Source of the DNA: Shewanella olleyana
GTDB lineage: Bacteria; Pseudomonadota; Gammaproteobacteria; Enterobacterales; Shewanellaceae
DNA length: 64,000 nucleotides
Direction of reading: 5' to 3'
Assembly: GCF_023283825.1 (NCBI RefSeq)
Contig: NZ_JAKILD010000017.1
Coordinates: forward strand, 52,317-116,316
Below, one piece after another: positions 1 to 9,001 of the stretch (within the stretch, counting starts at the first letter, position 1; each line of letters begins with the position of its first letter). Made by a program: the position numbers and the translations under genes. The notes below the pieces were generated by a model. The model had not been told where the DNA came from. It made no database searches and was given only the letters and a program-made list of their open reading frames with translations.

Positions 1-111
1 ACTAGCTTAAGTGGAGCGCTGGCACGGGTATTGGATTGTGTCATTGATATTGAGGCCTCTGACGGTGTCATCCATAGCCATCATCGGCTTAAAGATGAGA
101 ATCGTGATTAA
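1..111 (+). CDS. C-terminal fragment of an unidentified protein
   Basis: Frame 1 is open from the first base and ends at a TAA at 109-111, giving 36 residues that finish in a charged tail (HHRLKDENRD). The start lies outside the window. I do not recognise the family. Its position just upstream of a formate dehydrogenase locus makes a cofactor or FDH accessory role possible, but nothing in the fragment proves it. No hairpin terminator follows it before the sigma-54-type promoter at 311-326. Confidence 0.45.
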   Translation, partial: TSLSGALARVLDCVIDIEASDGVIHSHHRLKDENRD

Positions 112-310
112 AACTAACTGCATATCAGCATAGCAACTTTTGTTCCTCCAACAGCAAGTAGATTGTAAATGCGTGATCTAACACAAAAGTTAATCAGTAA
201 CAGCTAATTAACGTAGCCTTATGTCCTAGTAAAATTAGCAATATGGACAAATTGTCCTACTCTTAGAGTTGATTAAGCGATCTAGGTCAAACTTTTGGTT
301 TTATTTAACC

Positions 311-326
311 TGGCACTATTATTGCA
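311..326 (+). promoter_or_regulatory. Sigma-54 (RpoN) promoter of the formate dehydrogenase locus
   Basis: TGGCAC at 311-316, five bases, then TTGCA at 322-326. This places GG (312-313) and GC (324-325) exactly ten bases apart, the canonical -24/-12 geometry. It sits about 135 bases upstream of the first accessory gene. The rest of 112-459 is AT-rich non-coding DNA where an enhancer-binding protein and IHF could bind; I see no clear operator there. The activator is unknown. Confidence 0.8.
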
Positions 327-459
327 GATTAATTGCTATATAGAGAAATAAGACCTTTATTTTCAATATTCTAGGTCATGAATTTGTTAAATAACTTGAT
401 GTATTTATTGTGTTTTTGTTTGTTTCTCGTTGGTTTATATTTTTAAGGGCAAAGCTTTT

Positions 460-924
460 ATGCAACATACTGAAGATGTTTGGCCTATGTACGTTTCGCT
501 AAAGAAAGTAGAGAAGATGGTTGGCCGTTGGCCATCTGTTACTTGGGAAGTTGACCAAATACTTCCTGCGACACATGAAGCGCCTGAAGGGGCGAAGTTA
601 GTTTTATTTGAATTACATAAAGATGAGCGTGGCAGTTACCGAATCAATTTAGATATGGATAACACCATGCTTTACATCGTTTGTGATGAACTCAGCGATG
701 GAACATGGGTTCCGGCAGCTATTTCTTGTGACCAAAATGTCGCAGCAGGCTGTTTAGAGTCAGAAACGCCAGTGCTTAATATCCCAATGCCAGAAGCGCT
801 TGCTTGTTGGGTTGAAGCATTTATTACACGTCATGGCGAGGTTGTTATTTCAGCTAGTCGTCGTAAGCACGTTAATCGCCGCAAGGATCAAGGCCCAAGT
901 ACAGATCACCTTCGGAGTCATTAA
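460..924 (+). CDS. DUF3305 family formate dehydrogenase accessory protein
   Basis: A 154-residue soluble protein with no signal peptide or membrane segment. The N-terminal stretch VSLKKVEKMVGRWPS followed by TWEVDQILP resembles the DUF3305 family, whose members usually lie next to DUF3306 and formate dehydrogenase genes. The molecular role is unknown. I chose ATG 460 because AAGGGC lies nine bases upstream; a TTG at 430 in the same frame has no ribosome site. The stop overlaps the start of the next gene (TAATG), so the two are probably translationally coupled. The C-terminus is basic (RRKHVNRRKDQG). This is the first gene behind the sigma-54 promoter. Confidence 0.8.
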   Translation: MQHTEDVWPMYVSLKKVEKMVGRWPSVTWEVDQILPATHEAPEGAKLVLFELHKDERGSYRINLDMDNTMLYIVCDELSDGTWVPAAISCDQNVAAGCLESETPVLNIPMPEALACWVEAFITRHGEVVISASRRKHVNRRKDQGPSTDHLRSH

Positions 925-1544
925 TGAGCGATAAACCTAGAGGTTTTTTCTCGCGTTGGAGTGAGCGTCGAGAGCAAGTTGAAGCTGAAGCTGCCCAAGA
1001 GTTAGCGGATAAAGAACAACTCGCAGAAGCAACACAAGCTGAGTCAGCAGATGGCAATGAACATCTTGAGACTGAAACTGTAGCTACAGATGCTGACAAA
1101 ATACTTGAAGTTGAAGATTTACCGGATCCAGAGAAAATTGAAGTTGGCGGTAGTTTTGCATCGTTTATGGGAGCTAATGTATCTCCTGAGGCAAAATCAG
1201 CAGCGTTAAAAGCATTATGGAAACAACCGCAATATAACGAAATCGATGGCTTACTTGAGTATGCCCTTGATTACAGCAACCAACCTAAGTTGAGCCCAGA
1301 AGTTTCAGCTGAGTTGGCGAAAAAAATCTTCCGTCATGTCGTTAAGGACGAAGAAGAAACAGCTGAAGATGAAACGTTATTAGCAAGCGAGGGAGATGAC
1401 ACGGTTGGTGATGCAACTGATGCCCCGCAAGTATTAAATGAGAAGAGTGAATTAGTCGCTGAAACAGGTTTAGTTAATCAGAGTGATGATCTGGTTATGG
1501 CACAGGAAGTGGAACAACCGCTTCAAGAGCAAACTAAAGCTTAA
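924..1544 (+). CDS. DUF3306 family formate dehydrogenase accessory protein
   Basis: A 206-residue, strongly acidic cytoplasmic protein. The N-terminal motif GFFSRWSERR and the central block ASFMGANVSPEAKSAALKALW are typical of DUF3306, a family found with DUF3305 and formate dehydrogenase genes. The ends are low-complexity and rich in Glu, Asp and Ala, so only about residues 70-115 look folded. Its ATG overlaps the preceding stop codon. No enzymatic motif is visible. An assembly or iron-sulfur delivery role is only inferred from the neighbourhood. Confidence 0.8.
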   Translation: MSDKPRGFFSRWSERREQVEAEAAQELADKEQLAEATQAESADGNEHLETETVATDADKILEVEDLPDPEKIEVGGSFASFMGANVSPEAKSAALKALWKQPQYNEIDGLLEYALDYSNQPKLSPEVSAELAKKIFRHVVKDEEETAEDETLLASEGDDTVGDATDAPQVLNEKSELVAETGLVNQSDDLVMAQEVEQPLQEQTKA

Positions 1545-1708
1545 TTATCAGCAAATAATTTTATGTCCACTATTTTGGTGTGTCAGGTAAAGAACTTATA
1601 GATTTCGAGCTGATGTGATTGATGCTTAAAGATGAAAGCCTCAATGACTAATGGATTTACAGCACAGAATAAGTCTTCCACATGCTAAAAACTGTTCAGG
1701 AACGCAAT

Positions 1709-3382
1709 GTGAGCAATAGTCAAACCCCGCTTGAACTACAACAAGTTCGTCAGCAGGTATTAGCACAGACTCAAGTGATTCAAAACTTGATTCCGCCAAC
1801 AGTCAGTTACACGACTGAAGGCAATGTGTTAGTCATCGGCCCAGAAGATTTGGCCCGATTAGCTGCAGACAAACTGTCTACTATGGCCAATACCGTCATT
1901 TTGGCCAACGAAGCAATTACTAGCCAAGATGAAGAACATCTTGAAGCGGTAATGAATGCTGCTGTTAATAGTGAGAGCTATTACAACAAACTTATCTCGG
2001 TTAAAGGCTTTTTAGGCCAATTCCAAGTAACGGTGGAAAGTGAAGGCCAAGACAGCAATGCTGCTGAATTGAGCTTAGTGGCAATTCGTAAACCACACTT
2101 TGATATTGTTTTAGACTTAAGCATGAACCCATGCCTTAACCTTGAAATGCTGCCACCTGGTTATTTTTACGTAGGCCAAGATGCTGAGAAATTAGCGGAT
2201 GCATTAGATCAAATTCCAGATTTAGTCGGTGAGTTTGATAAACCTCGTTATGTGAAAGTGAACAGTGATATTTGTGCTCATAACCGTAATGGTGTTAATG
2301 GTTGTAACCGTTGTTTGAACTTCTGCCCTGCAGATGCCATCAGCAGTATCGAGCAGAAAATTGAAATCGACCCATACCTTTGTCACGGTGCTGGTAGTTG
2401 TACCAATGCCTGTCCAACGGGGGCAATCGCTTTTGATTTACCAACGCCGCAAGCACTTCACAGCTATATTCAAAAGCTAGTTAGCCGCTACCTTGAGCAA
2501 GCTCAAGCCGCGCCAGTTATCTTATTCCATGACAGTGCCGTTGGTGCTGAGCACATTACCGCTGATTTAGTGGGTGACATTATTCCGGTTGAACTGGAAG
2601 AAATCACTGTCGCCAGCATCGATCACTGGATGTCAGCATTAGCTTGGGGTGCTCGTCAGGTATTAATTTTAAATACTGATGCGACAGCGCCGACATTGAC
2701 GCAAATGTTGAATGGTGAATTGTCACTAGCGAACACCATTTTAGATGAAATGGGTCAGCCGCAGCGTATCAGCTTGATTGATACACAAACGTTGGCATCG
2801 CTAAATGACAAGCTAGCTATCAGTTTAGATTGGCCATTAATCGTGCCTGCGGCGTTCTCGCCAACGACAAAGCGTGAAACTTTATATGCTGCGATTGATC
2901 ATCTTAATGAGCAAGCAGCAGCGACTGAAACCAGCATTGCAATGAGCAATGTGCCTTACGGTAAAGTCGAAGTAAACGCTGATAAATGTACCTTGTGTAT
3001 GTCATGTGTTGCGACGTGTCCAACCCAAGCATTAACTGATGGTGGTGATAAACCTGCGCTTCACTTTGTTGAGCAAGATTGTGTTCAATGTGGCTTGTGT
3101 GAAAGTTCATGTCCTGAAGATGTGATTAGCATTACATCACAAATCAATCTCAATCAGGCATCACGTCAAGAGCGTCAAACTTTAAAAGAAGAGCCTCCAT
3201 TTGAATGTATTCGCTGTGGTACAGCGTTTGCGACTCAATCTATGGTTCATCGCATGATAGATATGATTGGAGGTCACTCAGCATTTAACGCCAACATCGA
3301 GCGTTTAAAAATGTGTGGTGATTGCCGCGTAAAAGATATGTTTGAAGACATTCTTGAAGACCCTGAGAAGCAACTTCGATAA
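1709..3382 (+). CDS. Poly-[4Fe-4S] ferredoxin-like protein of the FDH locus
   Basis: About 557 residues with two pairs of bacterial ferredoxin motifs. The first pair (about residues 195-245) contains CNRCLNFCPADAI and CHGAGSCTNACPTGAI. The second (about 425-475) contains CTLCMSCVATCPTQAL and CVQCGLCESSCPEDVI. A third cysteine group near the end (ECIRCGTAF, then CGDC about 40 residues on) could bind another metal. This predicts about four [4Fe-4S] clusters in a soluble protein without signal peptide, suggesting cytoplasmic electron transfer or FDH maturation; the partner is unknown. GTG 1709 is preferred because AGGA lies seven bases upstream; ATG 1682 in the same frame lacks a ribosome site. 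Confidence 0.8.
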   Translation: MSNSQTPLELQQVRQQVLAQTQVIQNLIPPTVSYTTEGNVLVIGPEDLARLAADKLSTMANTVILANEAITSQDEEHLEAVMNAAVNSESYYNKLISVKGFLGQFQVTVESEGQDSNAAELSLVAIRKPHFDIVLDLSMNPCLNLEMLPPGYFYVGQDAEKLADALDQIPDLVGEFDKPRYVKVNSDICAHNRNGVNGCNRCLNFCPADAISSIEQKIEIDPYLCHGAGSCTNACPTGAIAFDLPTPQALHSYIQKLVSRYLEQAQAAPVILFHDSAVGAEHITADLVGDIIPVELEEITVASIDHWMSALAWGARQVLILNTDATAPTLTQMLNGELSLANTILDEMGQPQRISLIDTQTLASLNDKLAISLDWPLIVPAAFSPTTKRETLYAAIDHLNEQAAATETSIAMSNVPYGKVEVNADKCTLCMSCVATCPTQALTDGGDKPALHFVEQDCVQCGLCESSCPEDVISITSQINLNQASRQERQTLKEEPPFECIRCGTAFATQSMVHRMIDMIGGHSAFNANIERLKMCGDCRVKDMFEDILEDPEKQLR

Positions 3383-3392
3383 GAGACCCGAT

Positions 3393-4082
3393 ATGACCGA
3401 ATTAGTTAGAGAAATTTCAGAAAACGATCAGCTACGGGCAGATATTTACCAAATATTGGCAGCCTTATTACGTCGTCAACCAAGTGCAGAGCTACTTGCA
3501 TTTTTAGCTGAACTTGAAATTGATGCAGAAGAAGAAAATGACATCACTGCAGCTTGGGCTGCATTGAAAGTTGCTGCAACCAAATACACAGAAAAAGAAC
3601 TTGAAGAAGAGTACTTCAATATTTTCTACGGTGTGGGACGTGGTGAAGTATTACCTTACGGTAGCTGGTTCATGACAGGTTCATTAATGGACAAGCCTTT
3701 AGCATTGTTACGCCAAGATCTACTGCAATTAGGTTTTGCTCGTGAAGATGAAGTCAAAGAGCCAGAGGATCATGTTGCTGCATTATGTGAAGTAATGGGT
3801 ACTTTGATTTTAGAAGCACCTGGTTACCGTCAATTAGCGTTTTACCAACGCCATATCGGCAGCTGGATTGCCCGTTTCTGTGACACATTAGAAAAGACAC
3901 CAAGTGCTGCTTTTTACGCACCTGTTGCACAGTTAGCAAAAGCATTTTTTGAAATTGAAGCGAATGAATTTGAGCAATTAAGCTTAAACATTCCTGTTAA
4001 CTGCCCTGGTAGTGAAGCAGAAGCTGCAGCATCAGAAAGTGCGGAAAAAATTGAACCTTCAACTAACGAATTGGCATCTTAA
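3393..4082 (+). CDS. TorD/DmsD-family molybdoenzyme chaperone
   Basis: A 229-residue, all-helical soluble protein. The central region EYFNIFYGVGRGEVLPYGSW and the later PEDHVAALCEVM match the TorD/DmsD chaperone family, in which members bind Tat signal peptides and guide molybdopterin insertion into apo-enzymes before export. The obvious clients are the two Tat-dependent FdhA subunits downstream. Homology probably starts at ATG 3393, ten bases after the previous stop; an in-frame ATG at 3342 lies inside the previous gene. The last 25 residues are Ala/Glu/Ser-rich and probably disordered. Confidence 0.85.
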   Translation: MTELVREISENDQLRADIYQILAALLRRQPSAELLAFLAELEIDAEEENDITAAWAALKVAATKYTEKELEEEYFNIFYGVGRGEVLPYGSWFMTGSLMDKPLALLRQDLLQLGFAREDEVKEPEDHVAALCEVMGTLILEAPGYRQLAFYQRHIGSWIARFCDTLEKTPSAAFYAPVAQLAKAFFEIEANEFEQLSLNIPVNCPGSEAEAAASESAEKIEPSTNELAS

Positions 4083-4114
4083 TTTAGCCATTGTTATTGC
4101 TGGTGCAAAGATTT

Positions 4115-4191
4115 ATGCCGCTGGATATAAATTCATCGGCATAGACCGAAACGGGAGGCAACTCCCACTCAATCTAGGGTGTCAGAACCCT
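4115..4191 (+). promoter_or_regulatory. Three consecutive stem-loops before fdhX1
   Basis: Three hairpins follow each other between the chaperone gene and fdhX1. ATGCCG (4115-4120) pairs with CGGCAT (4137-4142). GGGAG (4153-4157) pairs with CTCCC (4162-4166) across a GCAA loop, a GNRA tetraloop. AGGGT (4176-4180) pairs with ACCCT (4187-4191). No U-tract follows, so termination is unlikely; mRNA processing, stabilisation or a structured leader is more plausible. It does not match the molybdenum-cofactor RNA seen before moaA. Confidence 0.5.
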
Positions 4192-4221
4192 GTTATTTAA
4201 GCGTTATATTAAGGAGAGACT

Positions 4222-4422
4222 ATGAAGAAGCAAGCTTCCGTCATGGATCGTCGTCAAATGCTAAAAGCATTGGCCGTCGGTAGTGCCGCTGGCGCAGTTG
4301 CGACTGTTAGCGGACAAGCTCTTGCTGCCTCACCAGAAGCCACACCAGTTGTGGGCAAAAGTGATGGTTACAGAGAAACAAGCCATGTACGTAGTTACTA
4401 CGACACATTACGTAGTAAGTAA
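4222..4422 (+). CDS. fdhX: FdhX, small Tat-targeted formate dehydrogenase protein
   Basis: A 66-residue protein with a twin-arginine signal (DRRQMLKALAVGSAAGA) followed by an Ala-rich export segment ending near GQALA. A short conserved tail contains YRETSHVRSYYDTLR. It belongs to the small formate-dehydrogenase-region Tat target family, which always precedes a periplasmic FdhA; the role is probably structural or in assembly. A strong AAGGAG ribosome site precedes ATG 4222. It is followed after 17 bases by fdhA1. A second copy lies at 9834, 58-60 percent identical by eye in the tail. Confidence 0.85.
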   Translation: MKKQASVMDRRQMLKALAVGSAAGAVATVSGQALAASPEATPVVGKSDGYRETSHVRSYYDTLRSK

Positions 4423-4439
4423 TTTAAGGAGAATATGTG

Positions 4440-7289
4440 ATGCGATTAACCCGCAAAACAGAAAAAGTTGAAGTAGCAGAAAAACCTGCTCTTGGACTGA
4501 ATCGTCGCCAATTTTTGAAGTCAGCAACATTCGCTACCGGCGGAATTGCAGCGGCATCAATGCTTGGTGCTGGAATGATGCGTAAAGCTGAAGCCAAAGA
4601 TGTGCCACACGATGCACCAACTGAAGTAAAACGTACTATTTGTTCTCACTGTTCAGTGGGCTGTGGTATTTATGCTGAAGTACAAAATGGTGTTTGGACT
4701 GGTCAAGAGCCAGCATTCGATCATCCATTTAACGCTGGTGGTCACTGTGCTAAAGGTGCTGCATTACGTGAGCATGGTCATGGTGAGAAACGTCTTAAGT
4801 ACCCAATGAAGCTGGAAGGCGGAAAGTGGAAGAAACTTTCTTGGGATCAAGCGATTGAAGAAGTTGGTCAAAAAGCATTAGACATCCGTCAAGAGTCTGG
4901 TCCTGATTCAGTATTCTTCATGGGTAGTGCTAAGTTCTCTAACGAACAAGCTTATATGTACCGTAAATTAGCAGCAATGTGGGGCACGAACAATGTCGAT
5001 CACTCTGCACGTATTTGTCACTCTACCACTGTAGCCGGTGTTGCAAACACTTGGGGTTACGGTGCGCAAACGAACTCATTTAATGACATTCGTAAATCGA
5101 AAGCGATGATGTTCATCGGTTCGAACCCTTGTGAAGCTCACCCAGTTTCAATGCAACACATCCTTGAAGGTAAAGAGCGCGGCGCGAAAATTATCGTAGT
5201 CGACCCTCGTTTCACCCGAACTGCAGCTAAGTCTGATGAGTTCGTGCATATTCGTCCTGGTACGGATATTCCTTACATTTATGGTTTGTTGTGGCATATT
5301 TTTGAAAACGGTTGGGAAGACCAAACTTTCATCGACCAACGTGTATACGGTATGGAACGTATCCGTGAGGAAGTGAAAAAGTGGAATCCTGCAGAAGTTG
5401 AAAATGTTGCTGGTGTACCTGAAAAGCAAATGCATCGTGTGGCTAAACTACTAGCAGAAACTAAACCTGGTACTGTGGTTTGGTGTATGGGTGGTACTCA
5501 GCATCACGTCGGTAATGCTAACACTCGCGCATACTGTATCCTGCAATTAGCCCTTGGTAACATGGGTGTTGAAGGTGGTGGTACTAACATTTTCCGTGGT
5601 CACGATAACGTTCAAGGTGCAACTGACTTTGGCTTATTGTTCGACACGCTACCTGGTTACTACGGCCTGAAAACAGGTTCTTGGAAACATTGGTGTAATG
5701 TATGGGATCTTGATTACGATTGGGTTAAAAACCGCTTCGACCAAGCTCAGCATTTAGGCCAAGACCCAATGACTTCAACGGGTATCCCATGTTCACGTTG
5801 GCATGATGGTGTACTTGAAGACAAATCTAAGATTGCTCAGAACGACAACATTCGTATGTCATTCTTCTGGGGCCAATCTGTCAACACTGAAACTCGTGGT
5901 CGTGAAGTGCGTGAAGCATTGAACAAAATGGACACAGTAGTTGTTGTGGATCCTTTCCCAACAATGGCAGGTGTTATGCACGAGCGTACTGATGGCGTTT
6001 ACTTATTGCCTGCAGCAACTCAGTTTGAAACTTACGGTTCTGTGTCAGCTTCAAACCGCTCACTACAGTGGCGTACACAGGTTATCGAACCATTATTTGA
6101 GTCAAAAGCTGACCACATTATTATGTACAAGCTGGCGAAAAAGTGGGGCATCGAAGCCGAATTCTGTAAGCATATTAAAGTGAATGGCGATGAGCCATTA
6201 ATTGAAGATATGACTCGCGAGTTCAACAAAGGTATGTGGACGATTGGTTACACAGGCCAAAGCCCTGAACGTTTGAAAATGCACCAAGAAAACTGGGGCA
6301 CGTTCGATATTGAAAGCTTAGAAGCACCAGGTGGTCCAGCTAAAGGTGAAACTTACGGTTTACCTTGGCCTTGTTGGGGCACACCAGAAAACAAACATCC
6401 AGGTACACAAATTCTGTACCGTACTGGACGTGAAGTTAAGTATGGTGGCGGTAACTTCCGCGCACGTTACGGTGTTGAGCATGAAGGTAACAACATTCTT
6501 GCTGAAGGTTCTTACTCTAAAGGCAGTGAAATCCAAGACGGTTATCCTGAATTTACCGCAGACATGCTTAAACAGCTTGGCTGGTGGGATGATTTAACCG
6601 CTGAAGAAAAAGTTCATGCTGAAGGGAAAAACTGGAAAACAGATATTTCTGGTGGTATCCAACGTGTTGCGATTAATCACGGTTGTATCCCTTATGGTAA
6701 CGCGAAAGCGCGTGTTATCGTTTGGAACTTCCCAGATGATATCCCAATCCATCGTGAGCCATTATATACCCCTCGTCGTGACTTAGTGTCTAAGTACCCA
6801 ACTTACGAAGATCGTATGGTTGCACGTCTTCCTACTCTGTATAAGTCTATTCAAGATAAAGACTTTGCAAAAGACTTCCCATTAGCAGTAACTACGGGTC
6901 GTTTAGTTGAGTATGAAGGTGGAGGTGAAGAAACGCGCTCAAATCCATGGCTTGCAGAATTACAGCAAGAAATGTTTATTGAGATTAACCCTGCTGATGC
7001 AGCAGATCGCGGCTTACGTGATGGTGATGACGTATTCGTTCACAGTCCAGAAGGCGCTAAAATCACAGTTAAAGCAATGGTGACTCCACGAGTCATTGCT
7101 GGTGAATGTTTCATGCCATACCACTTCGCGGGTGTTTTCGAAGGCAAGAGCCTAGAGAAGAATTACCCTGAAGGCACGGTGCCTTACGTTATTGGTGAAG
7201 CAGCCAATACCGTAATGACCTACGGTTATGACGTTGTGACTCAGATGCAAGAGACTAAGTCTAGCTTGTGTCAGATCAGCAAAGCCTAA
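4440..7289 (+). CDS. fdhA: Formate dehydrogenase catalytic subunit 1 (Mo-bisPGD)
   Basis: About 949 residues. A Tat signal (NRRQFLKS, then a hydrophobic Ala/Gly/Met stretch) directs the folded enzyme to the periplasm. An N-terminal [4Fe-4S] motif (CSHCSVGCG, then GGHCAKGAALREHG) precedes the molybdopterin domains. The active-site block ARICHSTTVAGVANTWG near residue 195 has Cys where many FDHs carry selenocysteine. The C-terminal dinucleotide-binding domain includes TTGRLVEYEGGGEETRSNPW. It oxidises formate to CO2 and passes electrons to FdhB and FdhC. ATG 4440 is chosen with AAGGAG eight bases upstream; GTG 4437 is too close. The organisation fdhX-A-B-C repeats downstream. Confidence 0.95.
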   Translation: MRLTRKTEKVEVAEKPALGLNRRQFLKSATFATGGIAAASMLGAGMMRKAEAKDVPHDAPTEVKRTICSHCSVGCGIYAEVQNGVWTGQEPAFDHPFNAGGHCAKGAALREHGHGEKRLKYPMKLEGGKWKKLSWDQAIEEVGQKALDIRQESGPDSVFFMGSAKFSNEQAYMYRKLAAMWGTNNVDHSARICHSTTVAGVANTWGYGAQTNSFNDIRKSKAMMFIGSNPCEAHPVSMQHILEGKERGAKIIVVDPRFTRTAAKSDEFVHIRPGTDIPYIYGLLWHIFENGWEDQTFIDQRVYGMERIREEVKKWNPAEVENVAGVPEKQMHRVAKLLAETKPGTVVWCMGGTQHHVGNANTRAYCILQLALGNMGVEGGGTNIFRGHDNVQGATDFGLLFDTLPGYYGLKTGSWKHWCNVWDLDYDWVKNRFDQAQHLGQDPMTSTGIPCSRWHDGVLEDKSKIAQNDNIRMSFFWGQSVNTETRGREVREALNKMDTVVVVDPFPTMAGVMHERTDGVYLLPAATQFETYGSVSASNRSLQWRTQVIEPLFESKADHIIMYKLAKKWGIEAEFCKHIKVNGDEPLIEDMTREFNKGMWTIGYTGQSPERLKMHQENWGTFDIESLEAPGGPAKGETYGLPWPCWGTPENKHPGTQILYRTGREVKYGGGNFRARYGVEHEGNNILAEGSYSKGSEIQDGYPEFTADMLKQLGWWDDLTAEEKVHAEGKNWKTDISGGIQRVAINHGCIPYGNAKARVIVWNFPDDIPIHREPLYTPRRDLVSKYPTYEDRMVARLPTLYKSIQDKDFAKDFPLAVTTGRLVEYEGGGEETRSNPWLAELQQEMFIEINPADAADRGLRDGDDVFVHSPEGAKITVKAMVTPRVIAGECFMPYHFAGVFEGKSLEKNYPEGTVPYVIGEAANTVMTYGYDVVTQMQETKSSLCQISKA

Positions 7290-7315
7290 TTAACTTGATG
7301 AGGAGATAAGCCACT

Positions 7316-7912
7316 ATGGCAGTCATGAAATTTTTGTGTGACACAAAACGCTGCATCGAGTGTAACGGTTGCGTCACAGCTTGTAAGAACGAAAACGATT
7401 CCGCTCTAGAGTGGGGTATTCAACGTCGTCGCGTGGTTACTATCAATGATGGTGAACCAGGCGAAGCATCTATCTCAGTTGCATGTATGCACTGTACTGA
7501 TGCACCTTGTATGGCCGTATGTCCGGCGGATTGTTTTTATCAAACCGACGACGGCATTGTATTGCACGATAAAGATACTTGTATCGGTTGTGGTTACTGT
7601 TTCTATGCTTGTCCTTTCGGTGCTCCACAGTTCCCGAAAAAGACTGCATTTGGTAGCCGAGGCAAAATGGATAAGTGTACTTTCTGTGCCGGTGGCCCAG
7701 AAGAGAACCATTCAGATGCCGAACGTCAGAAATATGGTGCAAACCGTATTGCTGAAGGTAAATTACCTATGTGTGCAGAGCTTTGTTCAACCAAAGCATT
7801 GTTAGCTGGTGATGCAGATATCGTATCGACTATTTACCGCGAGCGTATGGCAAAACGTGGTAACCCAGATGCTATCTGGGGCTATGACCCAAAAACGGGT
7901 GATATGGTTTAG
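7316..7912 (+). CDS. fdhB: Formate dehydrogenase iron-sulfur subunit 1
   Basis: A 198-residue four-cluster ferredoxin subunit. Cysteine groups occur as CIECNGCVTACKNEN, CMHCTDAPCMAVCPADC, CIGCGYCFYACPFG, and CTFCAGG with CAELC, enough for four [4Fe-4S] clusters that carry electrons from FdhA to the b-type cytochrome. There is no signal peptide, as expected for a subunit co-exported with FdhA through Tat. It starts 26 bases after fdhA with a GAGGAG site. Compared with the second copy it has about nine extra C-terminal residues. Confidence 0.95.
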   Translation: MAVMKFLCDTKRCIECNGCVTACKNENDSALEWGIQRRRVVTINDGEPGEASISVACMHCTDAPCMAVCPADCFYQTDDGIVLHDKDTCIGCGYCFYACPFGAPQFPKKTAFGSRGKMDKCTFCAGGPEENHSDAERQKYGANRIAEGKLPMCAELCSTKALLAGDADIVSTIYRERMAKRGNPDAIWGYDPKTGDMV

Positions 7913-7923
7913 GCAGTGCATAA

Positions 7924-7946
7924 GGTTACGGACTTAGTCCGTAACC
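7924..7946 (+). other. Perfect 10-bp hairpin between fdhB1 and fdhC1
   Basis: GGTTACGGAC (7924-7933), three-base loop, GTCCGTAACC (7937-7946). It ends five bases before the AAGGAG ribosome site of fdhC1. It lacks a U-tract, so it is probably an mRNA processing or stability element that separates expression of the membrane subunit. A hairpin of the same size but unrelated sequence occupies the same place before fdhC2. Confidence 0.65.
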
Positions 7947-7961
7947 AAGCAAGGAGTGACA

Positions 7962-8972
7962 ATGTTAAACAAACAGTTAAACAAATCACTGCGTAGCTTG
8001 TTTGCACTGTTGGTTCTGGTGATGGGGTTAGGGTTTTCAACCACAACTTTGGCAGCAGATGAACAATCAAGTAAGCAGCAGGCAGCAAAGGATAATCCAG
8101 CTGAGTTATGGCGAGCGGTTAAGGGCGGTGAAACTGGCCGCACTACTGCTCAAGGTATTGAGCCGGGTGTGCTGATTAATGTTGGCGGTAATGAAGGTAG
8201 AATAATCAGAGATGACTATATTACTCCTGGAGTAGCATTAGCTCTCGTAGGTGTATTTGGTGCATTTTTAGTATTTTATTTTGTAAATGGCCCAGCAAGG
8301 TTAGGTAAAGGTTTTTCAGGCAAAATGATTGAGCGATGGTCTAAGGCAGATATTTGGCTGCATTGGATTATGGCGATTGCTTGTTTAGCTTTGATGCTGA
8401 CAGGTCTGGTGATCATATTAGGTAAAATTGTAATACAACCTTATGTGAGCAGCAGTATTTGGGCTGGTATTATCGCCTTTAGTAAATTGGTACATGATTG
8501 GACGGGTCCAATATTCATCGTGTCTTGGTTGATATGTATCGTTAAATGGATGCCGCTTCAAACCATTAAAATGTACGATCTTAAATGGTTTTTAGTGGTT
8601 GGTGGTTACATCAACTTTGGTCCGTTTAAAGGTAAGCATCCAGACAGTGGTTTTGCTAATGCTGGTGAGAAAATGTGGTTCTGGACACTTGTGCTGTTCG
8701 GTCTATTTATCAGTGTTTCAGGCATGATGCTTGTATTACCTGGTTTAGATTTACCACGTGAAGCCTCTATGTTGGCATTGCTTGTTCATGGCGTGAGTGC
8801 CGCAATCTTAATTGCATTTACTATTGTGCATATTTGGATGGCAACAGCCTTGAGTGAAGGTGGTTTAGAGTCAATGATCTCTGGCTACTGTGATGAAAAC
8901 TGGGCAGTTCAACATCACAACCTTTGGTACGATGAAATCAAAGCCAATGGTACGTTGAAATACCAAAAGTAA
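7962..8972 (+). CDS. fdhC: Formate dehydrogenase cytochrome b subunit 1
   Basis: About 336 residues. An N-terminal signal-like segment ends near LAADEQ, followed by a periplasmic region and about four to five membrane helices. Family signatures include GKHPDSGFANAGEKMWFW and the His-containing helices WLHWIMAIACLALMLTGLV and IVHIWMATALSEGG, which supply haem b ligands. It anchors FdhAB and reduces quinone. ATG 7962 is used; the GTG at 7956 lies inside the ribosome site. A terminator follows at 9002-9042, so module 1 is a discrete transcription unit. Confidence 0.92.
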   Translation: MLNKQLNKSLRSLFALLVLVMGLGFSTTTLAADEQSSKQQAAKDNPAELWRAVKGGETGRTTAQGIEPGVLINVGGNEGRIIRDDYITPGVALALVGVFGAFLVFYFVNGPARLGKGFSGKMIERWSKADIWLHWIMAIACLALMLTGLVIILGKIVIQPYVSSSIWAGIIAFSKLVHDWTGPIFIVSWLICIVKWMPLQTIKMYDLKWFLVVGGYINFGPFKGKHPDSGFANAGEKMWFWTLVLFGLFISVSGMMLVLPGLDLPREASMLALLVHGVSAAILIAFTIVHIWMATALSEGGLESMISGYCDENWAVQHHNLWYDEIKANGTLKYQK

Positions 8973-9001
8973 ATTAGCAAAGCAATCTAGCTTACGCTGT
9001 G

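Noticed and set aside
5148..5435. Open frame of 95 codons on the minus strand inside fdhA1
   Set aside because: It is a shadow of the long coding region on the plus strand, without a ribosome site or recognisable family.
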